A DNA stretch of 64,000 bases from contig NC_090319.1 of the NCBI RefSeq assembly GCF_040869045.1, positions 175,496,645 to 175,560,644 of the forward strand, given 5' to 3'. A model generated the notes under the pieces. It searched no databases. It was not told the origin of the DNA and saw nothing but the letters and a program-made list of their open reading frames with translations. Of this stretch, positions 33,445 to 43,035 are shown one piece after another (within the stretch, counting starts at the first letter, position 1; each line of letters starts with the position of its first letter). This DNA comes from Eurosta solidaginis. Taxonomy: Eukaryota; Arthropoda; Insecta; Diptera; Tephritidae. The position numbers and the translations under genes were made by a program.

Positions 33445-33944
33445 ATTATCACGAATTAAGTGTTTAGGAATTTTTGTATAAGTTTGACATAAATAGAAAG
33501 AATCTATGTTGTTATGACGACCCATACAAAAATAATCTCGTATTCTACTTTGTTTTCCACATATTACATCATCGAATATAAAAATTGAGTCTGGTTTAGC
33601 TTCAGCGGGTTTGATGACATCAACATTTTCACTAAATGTATACAGATTTACTCCTTTTATCGGCTCAATAAGCCTTTTTAGATAGATATATTTTGGTTGA
33701 TATAATGATTTTGAATAAATGTATATATTTCGGAAATTAAGCCCGTTTGGGCTTTCAATTAAACTGAGCATGACATTAATTTTTCCACAATTTGACGGTC
33801 CACAATCAGCGCTCGTATGGAATTTGGTAAAAGGGGACTATGTCTGGTAACATTTATACAATTGTCGGCATTATTAACCTTAAGTTGGAGACGTTGTTTA
33901 ACAACCTTAATTTTGTTTACTAGATTTATAGCAATATAAACCAT
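33445..33944 (-). pseudogene. Polinton packaging ATPase (A32/FtsK-HerA type), N-terminal part
   Basis: From the ATG at 33944 the minus strand runs through a basic coiled segment to SIRALIVD, where a one-base shift at ~33800 separates it from the Walker A loop GPSNCGKI. The next frame (33771 down) encodes an ATPase core with Walker B SIFIFDDVICGKQ and DYFCMGRHNNIDSFYLCQTY, ending KHLIRDN at the AGGGGG insertion. The order matches Polinton/adintovirus genome-packaging ATPases. The last Walker A residue is Ile where Thr or Ser is usual. The gene reads away from the PLA2 and protease genes, leaving an 83 bp divergent intergenic region. Confidence 0.85.
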
Positions 33945-34027
33945 CGCTTTTATAATAAAATCATCATTTAATTATAACTCACCCGCACTCACTCTCATTA
34001 TTATTAAGAAGAAGAAAAAAACACACA
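33945..34027. promoter_or_regulatory. Divergent intergenic region of the Polinton remnant
   Basis: Only 83 bp separate the ATPase start (minus) from the PLA2 gene start (plus). The sequence is AT-rich with a TATAATAAAA stretch on the ATPase side and a purine run (AAGAAGAAGAAAAAAA) just before the plus-strand ATG. It is inferred to have held both promoters. Confidence 0.35.
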
Positions 34028-34591
34028 ATGGGACGAATACGTAAAAAAGCTGGCCAGGGTTTTGTAAATAGTTTGATTAATTCTTTACCTATTGAGCTTT
34101 ATTTAACTAGATATCAATTTTGTGGTCTTGGAACGAAACTCCGACAACGGATAGAAAGAGGAGATAAGGGTATAAATCCTTTTGATGAAGCCTGTAGAGA
34201 ACATTATATAGCATATTCCCAATCGAAAGATATAAATAACAGACACCAAGCTGATAAAGTTTTATCTGAGAGAAGCCGCAATAACATTTCTAAGAATGCT
34301 ATAGAGTCTAGCTTTAAAAATAAAGAAATTAATATACCGAGAATAATTCCAGTCCCAAAAATTGGTGGAATTTTACCACTACTTCCAATTTTAACAGCGT
34401 TGGGTGCACTTGGTGGTATAGCATCTGGTGGATCAGCTATAGCAAAAGTTTTGAATGATATCAGGAATGGAAAGGAGCAATTGGCTGAGGCTAGCCGTCA
34501 TATGGAATCAATCGCTATGGGGAAGGGTTTCCTCAAACCGTATAGAAGGGGATATGGTTTATTTTTACGACCCTATCCAAAAAACGAATAA
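34028..34591 (+). CDS. Polinton virion-type protein with PLA2 domain and hydrophobic C-terminus
   Basis: This is an intact 187-codon ORF. Residues ~18-75 form a viral-type phospholipase A2 domain: a calcium-loop-like FCGLGTKLRQRIERGDKGIN and a catalytic helix with ACREHYIAYSQSKD. In active viral PLA2 domains the His is followed by Asp and the loop reads GPGT. Here His is kept, Asp is Tyr and Pro is Leu, so catalysis is probably lost. Residues ~105-150 are a hydrophobic Gly/Leu/Ala stretch (GGILPLLPILTALGALGG), and the end is basic (GKGFLKPYRRGYGLF), like membrane-active minor capsid proteins of adintoviruses. It lies 83 bp from the ATPase start and just before the protease. The frame is intact despite the active-site changes. 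Confidence 0.8.
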   Translation: MGRIRKKAGQGFVNSLINSLPIELYLTRYQFCGLGTKLRQRIERGDKGINPFDEACREHYIAYSQSKDINNRHQADKVLSERSRNNISKNAIESSFKNKEINIPRIIPVPKIGGILPLLPILTALGALGGIASGGSAIAKVLNDIRNGKEQLAEASRHMESIAMGKGFLKPYRRGYGLFLRPYPKNE

Positions 34592-34599
34592 AAAGCCTA

Positions 34600-34875
34600 C
34601 CCAAAAGACCGTTAACAGACATAGATTTAATGAAATATTGCAAACATCTTAAACATTTCAGAGGAATTTTTATGCGAAATTCCCTACCGAATTAACCGAA
34701 TGCTCAAGAATGTGGAATTTTTACTTTAGACGATGCTGATAGTCATGGCACTCCTTGGATAGCATACTATAAAAAAAAAGATTATAAAGAATATTTTGAT
34801 AGTTTTGGAAATTTGCAGCCACCGATTGAACTGATTTATTATCTGAAGCCACCAATACATTACAATTATTATTAG
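34600..34875 (+). pseudogene. Adenain-like cysteine protease of the Polinton, dead
   Basis: In the frame that includes LMKYCKHLKHFRGIFMRNS (34633-34680) a TAA lies at 34693-34695. The frame then continues as ECGIFTLDDADSHGTPWIAY and EYFDSFGNLQPPIEL to a TAG at 34873-34875. This is the N-terminal two thirds of the Polinton maturation protease. The catalytic His normally precedes the Trp of the block (THW); here Pro stands there. The C-terminal Cys region is absent. Two independent lesions therefore remove activity. It starts right after the PLA2 gene on the same strand. Confidence 0.8.
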
Positions 34876-35329
34876 AAACAAAAATACAACACAGTAATAT
34901 GTGTCCAATTATATTTAAAATTTTTATTTAATAAAAATAAATTATATAAAATATAAATTTTGCTTTTTCTTAAATGTATTACAGTAAAGTACTAAGAGGC
35001 ATTTAAAAATTTGGGACCCTTTACAAATTTGGGGCCCCTCATTTAAAATCTGGGCTCGATACTCTCCTATATTGACAAACGTTTAAGTTATTTTTTTTTC
35101 TTGCAGGCAGAATACAAAACAAAACGCTCTAAGCTTTTTCTTATATATCAACCAAAACACAAACCGGAAGAACATATAATAAGTTGATAGGGTGAGTCAT
35201 TCTCCGAGTTTTTCTATATAAAATGCAAAAAGCTCCAAACTTAAGAACGTTTGCGCCTAAATGTAAGCATACAAACTTACAATCTATTGAAATACGACAT
35301 GTGGTTTTATTTACTTATATATATACTAG
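34876..35329. other. No gene; shares blocks with 38800-38880 and 48990-49150
   Basis: The end of the Polinton fragment is followed by a repeat block (34985-35070) with TTTAAAATCTGGGCTCGAT and, further on, CTCTAAGCTTTTTCTTATA. Both are repeated in order near 49035-49125, and the first also near 38860. It is the 3' part of a dispersed repeat of unknown class. Confidence 0.5.
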
Positions 35330-36413
35330 CGGACCCGTCAGACGTTGTTCTGCCCTAAATTTGGTCTATCTGCATACATGTTAATAAGTTTTTTCCCTCT
35401 AACTCTGCCCTTTCCCTCTTCACTTCTTCTTAATCATTTTATGCACTCCTTCCCTCCGTCTTTTTCGCTTCACCTTTCCCTATTTTCGTCTCACCCTATC
35501 TCTTTCTCAGTCTCCTTCCCTTCCCTCTTTCCTCTTCTATCAAGTTTTTCCCATTCTTCTTCATCTCTTATTGGCAGTCCGAGAGGGTGGTATGTATTTT
35601 GTTCCAGTCCCATTCCGAGTTCCAGTCCCAATCCTAGTCCTAATCTCATTCGCAGCCCGTCTCTGGTCTACTTCCCCGTAAAAAGCACCGTAAATAATAT
35701 ATCGGTATAAATTACTCTGTACTAAAGCACACATCAACAGCTTCAATTTGATACCCATAATGTAAAAACACATCCTAGTGTTACCCTGATCCACGTTTTG
35801 GCCGATCCCGAGACCTTTGTCACAAATAGATATGAAAATTACCCTGTACTAAAGCACTCATAAACAACTTTCATTTGTTATCCATATTCTATAAACACAT
35901 TCTAGGGGTACCCGGGTCCACATTTTGGCCTCTATCTCGAGACCCTAGTCACCCACGGGTACGAAAAATACCCCGTATCAAAGTATTCATAAACAGCTTC
36001 CATTTGATACCCACATTGTACAAACATATCCCAGGATTACCCAGGTCCACGTTTTGATCTCAAGACCCTATCCAGAACGGGATAAAAAGTGTCCTATGTC
36101 TGCCTCCTGGTTCTAAGCTACCCTCCACCAAATTCAGCCAAATCTGTTCATTCGTTCTTGAGTTATAAATAGTGTAACTAACACCAATTTCTCTTATATA
36201 CATATGTATATACATCACATTAGAAACTTCAAAAATAGCAGTATTTCTCCACTATTTAATGTATGTTATTATACAATCTACAAACTTCAATCACTCTATC
36301 TATTAAAAAAAAAGCGCATGAAAATCCGTTGCGTAGTTTTAAAGGTTTAAGCATTCAAAGGGACATGAGACAGAAAAAGCGACTTTGTTTTATAATATGT
36401 AGTGATAGTGATA
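35330..36413 (+). mobile_element. Family B satellite-bearing element, copy 1
   Basis: It starts near TACTAGCGGACCCGTCAGAC and ends near GCGACTTTGTTTTATAATAT. A pyrimidine-rich 5' part is followed by about three ~130 bp units (35740-36060) with the words TTTGATACCCATAATGTA and CTCGAGACCCTAGTCACCC, then a 3' part with AAATCCGTTGCGTAGTTTTA. No transposase is present. Ends and body recur at 37086 and, reversed, at 46195-39480. The class is probably Helentron-like by analogy with family A. Confidence 0.7.
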
Positions 36414-37085
36414 CATGCAAAAATACCAAAAAATAACACTTTTTTGAAGAATTTTAAGGAAATGTTTAATATTTTTAACGAAAGAGTATTTTTCAATAGA
36501 TGTATGCATTCTTAACCATTTATGTTGCATTAATATGTATGTACATACATATGTCAAGCTGATGTGATATGAAAATACATACATATGTACATACATACCT
36601 ATAAACCTACGCCCGAAGTTAAATAACGCAGCGAATGCTATGCACATATTTACGTATGTGTCGCATCATGGCTCACTCAAAAGCAATTAGCGCGCACAGT
36701 TGACACCGAACAATCACACACACGAATTTTTTGGAAAAATGTTACTTTTGTTTAAACAATTTGGCTGATATAAGAAAGGAATAAGGTATTTTTTTTTTCT
36801 TTGATGCAGAACGAAGGTAAATATTTCAGTTTTTTGTGAAAGGTAGAATTTTTCAAATCCATCCTTCCGTTTATGAGTTATAGCTGTGTAAACAAAAATT
36901 TTATGATTTTTTACTACATTTTGGCAATTTGCCACGCCCCTATAATATATACCTTCAAACTATATTAACTGTACCATCTCACGTAGCTAAGCTTTCAAAT
37001 GCAAAAAACCGTTTTAAAATCGGAGCATTCTGTGTGAAGTTATGTGCATACATCGCATTTAGCGACTTTATTTTATAAGATTTAC
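36414..37085 (+). repeat. Segment X, copy 1 (about 670 bp)
   Basis: It follows copy 1 of family B. The same sequence follows copy 2 from 37918, but there it is interrupted by a foldback insertion (38158-38964). Shared words include GAACGAAGGTAAATATTTCA and ACCATCTCACGTAGCTA. Family B plus segment X therefore form a tandemly duplicated ~1.8 kb block. Confidence 0.8.
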
Positions 37086-37917
37086 TAGTAGACCCGTCAG
37101 ACGTTGTTCTGCCCTAAATTTGGTCTATCTGCATACAATTTAATAAGCTTTTTCCGTCTAGCCCTTCCTCCTCCCCTCGAGACCCTAGTCACCCAGGGGT
37201 ATAAAGATTACTCTGTATTAAAGCACACATCAACAGCTTCAATTTGATACCCATAATGTAAAACAACATCCTAGTGTTACCCTGGTCCACGTTTTGGCCT
37301 GTATCTCGAGACCATAGTCACCAATAGGTATGGAAACTTCCCTGTACTAAAGCACTCATCAACAGCTTTCATTTGTTATCCATATTCTATAAACACATTC
37401 TAGGGGTACCCGCGTCCACGTTTTGGTCTATATCTCGGGACTCTAGTCACCCACGGTTACGAAAAATACCCCGTATCAAAGTACTCTTAAACAGCTTCCA
37501 TTTGATACCCATATTGGATACACATATCCCAGGATTACCTAAGTCCACGATTTTGATCTCAGGACCCTAGCCGGAACGGAATAAAAAGTATCCTATGCTT
37601 TGTCTGTCTCCTGGTTCTAAGCTACCCCTCCACTAATTTTCAGCCAAATCTGTTCATCCGTTCTTGAGTTATAAATAGAGTAACTAACACCACTTTCATT
37701 TATATATATACATCACATTAGAAACTTCAAAAATAACAGCATTTCTCCACTATTTAATGGATGTTTTATACATAAAAACCGTCCTCTTCAATCACTCTAT
37801 CTACTAAAAAAAGCTCATCAAAATCCGTTGCGTAGTCTTAAAGGTTTGAGCATTCAAAGGGACATAGGGACAGAAAAAGCGACTCTGTTTTATACTACGT
37901 AGTGATAGTGATACATG
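37086..37917 (+). mobile_element. Family B satellite-bearing element, copy 2
   Basis: It starts TACTAGTAGACCCGTCAGAC and ends GCGACTCTGTTTTATACTAC. The pyrimidine-rich 5' part of copy 1 is largely deleted; about three satellite units and the 3' part remain. Confidence 0.75.
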
Positions 37918-39376
37918 CAAAAACACCAAAAAATAAAACTCTTGTTTAAGAATTTGAAGGAAATGTTCAATATTTTTAACGAAAGAGTACTTTTCAAGAG
38001 ATGTATGCATTCTTAACCATTTATTATTATTTGTGTATGTACATACATACATATATATGTCAAGCTGATATGAAAATACATACATAAATAAATAACGCAG
38101 CGAATGCTATGTATATACGTATGTGTCGCAACATGCCTCACTCAAATGCAGGCATGCTTATCCAACGAAACGGTATCATTTCGTTACGATAATCAACGTT
38201 AATAAACGAAACAAAGTCATTTCGTTTCGTTTATTAACGTTAAGAACGTCAAATTAACGTTAATTTATGAAACTACACACACACGAGTATATTACGCCAA
38301 AATATGGACAAAAATATAATTAAAAAATTTAAAAATTTTAAATAAAAATTGTTTTTATTTATTTGAAAAAGGTTTATTTGAAAAAAGTAAGTATTTACAT
38401 TGGAACAAGTTTCCCATGGATGGATGTGTCCATCGACATGTATTTTGTGGTTTTTTGATATTCTCATGTACTTATATGGATCAGTATGTACACAAACAAA
38501 CTTACAATCTAATAAAGCATCAAACAAAATGTTCAATCTGCCCCTGCGGGTGTCCGACAGGTCCGTTTTGCAGACGAGAAAAAAGGGGGCGGTACTACAA
38601 GTGCCCATCGGCTCCTTTTTGTAGACGAGAAAGAAAGGGGTTGGGGGTTGGGGGATTGGGGGTTGGGCGGTACTACAGGTACCCAACTGCTACTTTTTGT
38701 AGACGAGAAAGAAGAGGGGGGGGGGGGGGGGTTTGGGGAGCAGTCGCCCCATTAGAAATCTATGGGACTCTTTAAAAATGCTCGGGTGAAGTCTGGAACG
38801 AATTAGAAATATGAGGGGACATTTAAGAATTTGCGGCGCTTTAAAAATGTAGGGCCTCCCATTTAAAATCTGAGCTCGATCCTGAAACGAAATGACTTTG
38901 TTTCGTTTATTAACGTTAATTATCGTAACGAAATGATATCGGTTCGTTGGTTAAGCATGCCTGCTCAAAAGTAATTTGCTCGCACAGTTGACAGAACAAT
39001 CACACACATGAATTTTTTGGTAAAAATGTTAATTTTTATTTAAACAATTTGGCTGATATAAGAAAGGAATCAAGTATTTTTTTTTTTTTTTGATGCAGAA
39101 CGAAGGTAAATATTTCAAAGTTTTACTGAAAAGTAGAATTTTTCAAACCCATCCTTCCGTTTATGAGTTATAGCTGTGTAAACAAAAAATTTATGATTTT
39201 TTACTACATTTTGGCAATTTACCACGCCCCTATAATATATACCTTCGAATTGTATTAACTGTACCATCTCACGTAGCTATGCTTTCAAATGCAAAAAACC
39301 ATTTTAAAATCAGAGCATTCTGTGTGAAGTTATGTGCATACATTTCATTTAGCGACTTTATTTTATGAAATTTATA
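37918..39376 (+). repeat. Segment X, copy 2, interrupted
   Basis: 37918-38157 and 38965-39376 match 36414-37085 in order. The break coincides with the foldback element. TCAAA at the break is present on both sides, fitting a short target duplication. Confidence 0.8.
38158..38964. mobile_element. Foldback element with ~80 bp TIRs carrying a captured repeat
   Basis: The left arm begins GCAGGCATGCTTATCCAACG and the right arm is its near-perfect reverse complement ending GCATGCCTGC. Each arm is rich in AACGTTAATAAACGAAAC-type sub-palindromes. The ~600 bp inside (38285-38880) is the same repeat that stands without these arms at 48500-49075. No transposase is encoded. Insertion into segment X is shown by the uninterrupted copy at 36414-37085. 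Confidence 0.85.
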
Positions 39377-39572
39377 GATAGATATGTAAATATGATTCAA
39401 TGTTGAACAGTTAAGGTTTCTTATCAGCATGTTTTGATTTTTTCTCTTGTACATTCAATTATGTTACTATTTACATATAAACTTATCTATATGTATAAAA
39501 ATGAATGTTGGTATGTATGTTATCGATTAACTCAAAAACTACTGGACCGATTATTATCAAAATTGGTGTATA

Positions 39573-40496
39573 CAGTGTACTCTCTCCTAACGGACACCTC
39601 TCATAAACGGAAAATTTTTTTAGAACCAAAAACATCCTTAAGCATTTTTTAAGTTTTTTCCCTTTTGAGCGGACAACCCTCCCATAACAGGACACGAACA
39701 CTTGCTTTTTACCCCAAAGTGCTTTTTAATTTCCCATAACCGGACAGCTTACAACACTTTTTTTCATTTACTTTTTACCATATTCGTACAGCTGTTCACT
39801 AATACGTGCATGAATGTAGGGGAATCCCCTAAATACGAAGAACCTGTTTTCAATACAGTAAAAAACATAAAAATGTATGCACCTATTGCATACACGTATT
39901 TAGTATGTTCTGGTATGTGTACGTACGTGAATCGCAATGCCTAAAGTAGTGCTGAGTATTGAAGACAAAGCTAATGTCATTGAAATTCACAAGAAAGAAA
40001 AACTAAGTGTACGAGATTTGGCAAAGAAATGTAAGATCAGCAAAACGCATGCTGTTAGCATTATCAAAAACAAAAACCAAATTTTAAGTTTGTGGGACAC
40101 TGACGTCAACCCGGAGAGAAAAAGGAGTCTGCTGAAGCCTAAAGGCCTTAATATTGATAAATTGTGCTACGTATGGTTTGTGAAGGCTCGAAATAAGAGG
40201 ATTCCTCTGTCAGGCACACTTATAAATAGCAAAGCTAAAGAAATTGCAGTGAGACTCGATATGCATCATCCGTACAATTATTTTGAATATTTTGTACACA
40301 AAACTTTATTCTCTAATTTATAAACAAAGCTTTATGAACCTCCTAAGTTAGTCTTATTTGTATGTATTAATATTCTTGTTTTGGAAATAAAATCGTTTAA
40401 AAATTCATCAATAATACTTTTCTCATAAGCGGACACCTCTCATAAGCGGACAAATTTGGCAGTCTCTTAGGTGTCCGTTTAAGAGAGAGTACACTG
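39573..40496 (+). mobile_element. pogo/Tigger-type element, internally deleted
   Basis: The ends are inverted repeats CAGTGTACTCTCTC...CACTG, and TA lies on each side (39571-39572, 40497-40498). The internal subterminal words CGGACACCTCTCATAA repeat near both ends. At 924 bp it retains only the start of the transposase gene. TA duplication and CAGT ends fit the pogo group. Confidence 0.85.
39937..40323 (+). CDS. Truncated pogo transposase, CENP-B-type DNA-binding part only
   Basis: The 128-codon ORF has an ATG start with MPKVVLSIEDKANVIEIHKK. Residues 1-60 are a CENP-B N-terminal helix-turn-helix (KLSVRDLAKKCKISKTHAVS). Residues 75-115 match the start of the Tc5-type second DNA-binding domain (LCYVWFVKARNKRIPLSGTL). 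The DDE catalytic domain is absent: the ORF runs into ~13 unrelated residues and stops. If expressed it could bind the TIRs without cutting, a possible repressor of related elements (inference). Confidence 0.8.
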   Translation: MPKVVLSIEDKANVIEIHKKEKLSVRDLAKKCKISKTHAVSIIKNKNQILSLWDTDVNPERKRSLLKPKGLNIDKLCYVWFVKARNKRIPLSGTLINSKAKEIAVRLDMHHPYNYFEYFVHKTLFSNL

Positions 40497-41363
40497 TATA
40501 TGTATTTTTCCACGGGGAAGGTTTGTATAATGAGCACTTTGATACCGGGTGTCAAGGGTCTCGAGATATAGGCCAAAACATGGACCCGGGTAACTCCAGG
40601 AAGTGTTTGTACAACATGGGTATCACACGGAAGCTGTTTATGAGCACATACTTTGATACTGGGTATCTTTCGTACACCTGGATGACTAGGGTCTCGAGAT
40701 AGAGGCCAAAACGTGGACCCGGACACCCCTAGAATGTGTTTCTACAATATGGATATCAAATGAAAGCTGTTGATGAGTGCATTAGTACAGGGTAGTTTTC
40801 ATACCTATTGGTGACTAGGGTATCGAGTGTAACGACAGCCTGTCTCCATACTGGCTTGAATGGATGACAGCGTGTATATGTGGCTATGTGTTTATGTGTT
40901 TTCTGTCCAGGTCCGTGTCTTATCCGCAATGTTGCCATTAACATAATATTAACATACTAACATTAAAATTGAGAACATTGTACCTATAATGAACACAATG
41001 TTGCAACGGAAATAAGATGTTGCGCTTGGCATCATGCTGTTATAATAAATAAAATACAACTATGTTGCTAACAACCTAGCGCCACTGATGAATATCATGC
41101 ACCTATGTGTTTGTTTCGTTCTGTATTATGTATGTGGATGTGTATTTGTGCAAGGCTATTGGCGTGTGAATCCATCAGTGTGAGCGGTCAAGGCACGAAC
41201 CAAATGTATCTGTGTAGGTGTTCGGTTTGTGGAGCGGTAAGCGTGTGAATGGATGAGTGCATGATTGTATGAACCTAAGGATGAAAAATACGGGAAAGCC
41301 GAAAAGAAAGTTTGGCATGTATACGTAAGAATTTTCCGATTCTGAGTAACGTCCCTGCCATGG

Positions 41364-41452
41364 CAGTAGCTATAAAAGGGCACAACGTTATGCAACGGAC
41401 AAAGTATTACTTTATCAGTGCCCAGTGTGAGTGAGTGTGGTTTAATAAAAGT
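41364..41452 (+). promoter_or_regulatory. TATA box and poly(A) signal in the 3.7 kb element
   Basis: TATAAAAGGGC lies at ~41371 and AATAAAAG at ~41446, a spacing typical of a retrotransposon LTR R region. A purine-rich leader and the donor CAGGTGAGT follow at 41669. Confidence 0.5.
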
Positions 41453-42771
41453 TTGTTCCCCGAGAACTAACCAAAGTTATAAGTTTGTTGTGCGCGCTTT
41501 TAATCGAGTGAGAAAAAAAAAAAAAAACAAAATCCCTAAAAAGTGATATTATGTACGGTGCGCGCCGAATAGTTTTCGCGAAACGTGAAAGGCAGAAAAG
41601 GATAAAGGCCAGGGATCTCCGGCCAACCACCAAGCGGTTTCCGAAGCAAGACAGCAGCAGAAGTTCCAGGTGAGTTTAATGGTTTTCTTTGCCCTTGATT
41701 TTTTTTATCTTTCTCCAACTTGGCATGCCCCCACTGAGAAGCTGGCTTCTACATAGCCAATTTTCCAAGTAAGCCAATAGCAAACCTGCATGCATGTATG
41801 CACACCTACATACAGACATATGTATGTCGATGAGTACACAATCATGCAGATAATAAATATTATCACCCTCACCAGTCTTTTAAGCCTATAAAGTCGTCAA
41901 AATTAATGTTTTTGTATATTTCAAGGGCACTTTTGGAAAGAACCCACTGGGCACACAATTGAAAATTTCAGTTAGCGGCCTAAAGGCCAAATTAGCGGTA
42001 TCCCGCCCAACAACAAACACATCGTCTTTTTGAAATTGGCGACATCCCGCCCAACAAAAAAATACATCTTACAGTCATTACACCACTTTAATATAGACGG
42101 CACAAAACACATACCACAACCACATATATATATTTTTTTTTTCATCGGCGGCGCAACGCCAATTACAAGCACGACCACTTATTTTCTATTGGCAATTACA
42201 ATTCTTACCAGCGGCACACTTAATTGGTATTGCAACAAGTAAAAGGTATAAAAGAAAAACATCAGCAACAACCACAACAAATTTTGACAGCAACATTTTT
42301 GCGACGGCGCACTCAACAACGAGGCAACGATCGCTACAAAAAAAAAGGTATTAACAACTACCAAAACAACCAATCACTAACAATATCTACGTCCCGCCAC
42401 TACAACACTCTCAAATGGTCAAAACTGGCAACAATGAAGGCATCAGCAGCTACCAACCAACAAGAACAGCCAACACCATGAACTAAAATTGGAACCAAAC
42501 AACCCACCCAACAACGACACGGCACAATTGGTAATAGTAACAATACACTTTGGTGATAAAAGCAACAAAAAACACCGGCTGAGAGACGAGCTTTTCCGAC
42601 GTTATTTACGTTATGGTATTATTTTAATGAAATAGATCTGTACATGTATGTATCTGGAAATACTGTCATAAGGGGGGCATAACTTTGGTAGGGACACTCC
42701 ATTTCCGGGGCCAATATATTTTTTTTGGTTTGACCATAAACATTTTTTTTTTGGGCTTCACTTTTATAGCT

Positions 42772-43035
42772 AAGTTAATGGTGACACTTTTGCTTCCGTC
42801 TTTTGTTCATCTTCCTTTATTTTCATTTCTACTTTCGGTATGACATTTATTTCTTTTTGATCCGTCGGTAATTCTTTACTACCACGTCTGCCTGTCAATT
42901 TTTCTTTGCCATTTCGCGGTATACACACTTTTATATTTTTCTCACATGTGGTTTTAACTTCTGTTAAAACAGGGTCTAAATCGAAGTTAGCGAATTTTAA
43001 AATTTTTTGTAGCTGTTTCTTTTTTGGTACTTAAA
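42772..43035 (-). pseudogene. Unidentified Lys-rich ORF fragment inside the 3.7 kb element
   Basis: An open minus-strand frame of ~87 codons without an ATG start includes LKFANFDLDPVLTEVKTTCE and KLTGRRGSKELPTDQKE and ends at a TAG. It is charged and codon-like rather than repetitive, but I recognise no domain. Confidence 0.35.

Noticed and set aside
35345..35710. Ser/Pro/Leu-rich 121-codon ORF
   Set aside because: It is the pyrimidine-rich 5' part of family B and is deleted in copy 2; no coding signature.
42224..42481. Gln/Thr-rich 85-codon ORF in the 3.7 kb element
   Set aside because: It is low-complexity CAA-rich sequence without a domain; a gag identity could not be supported.
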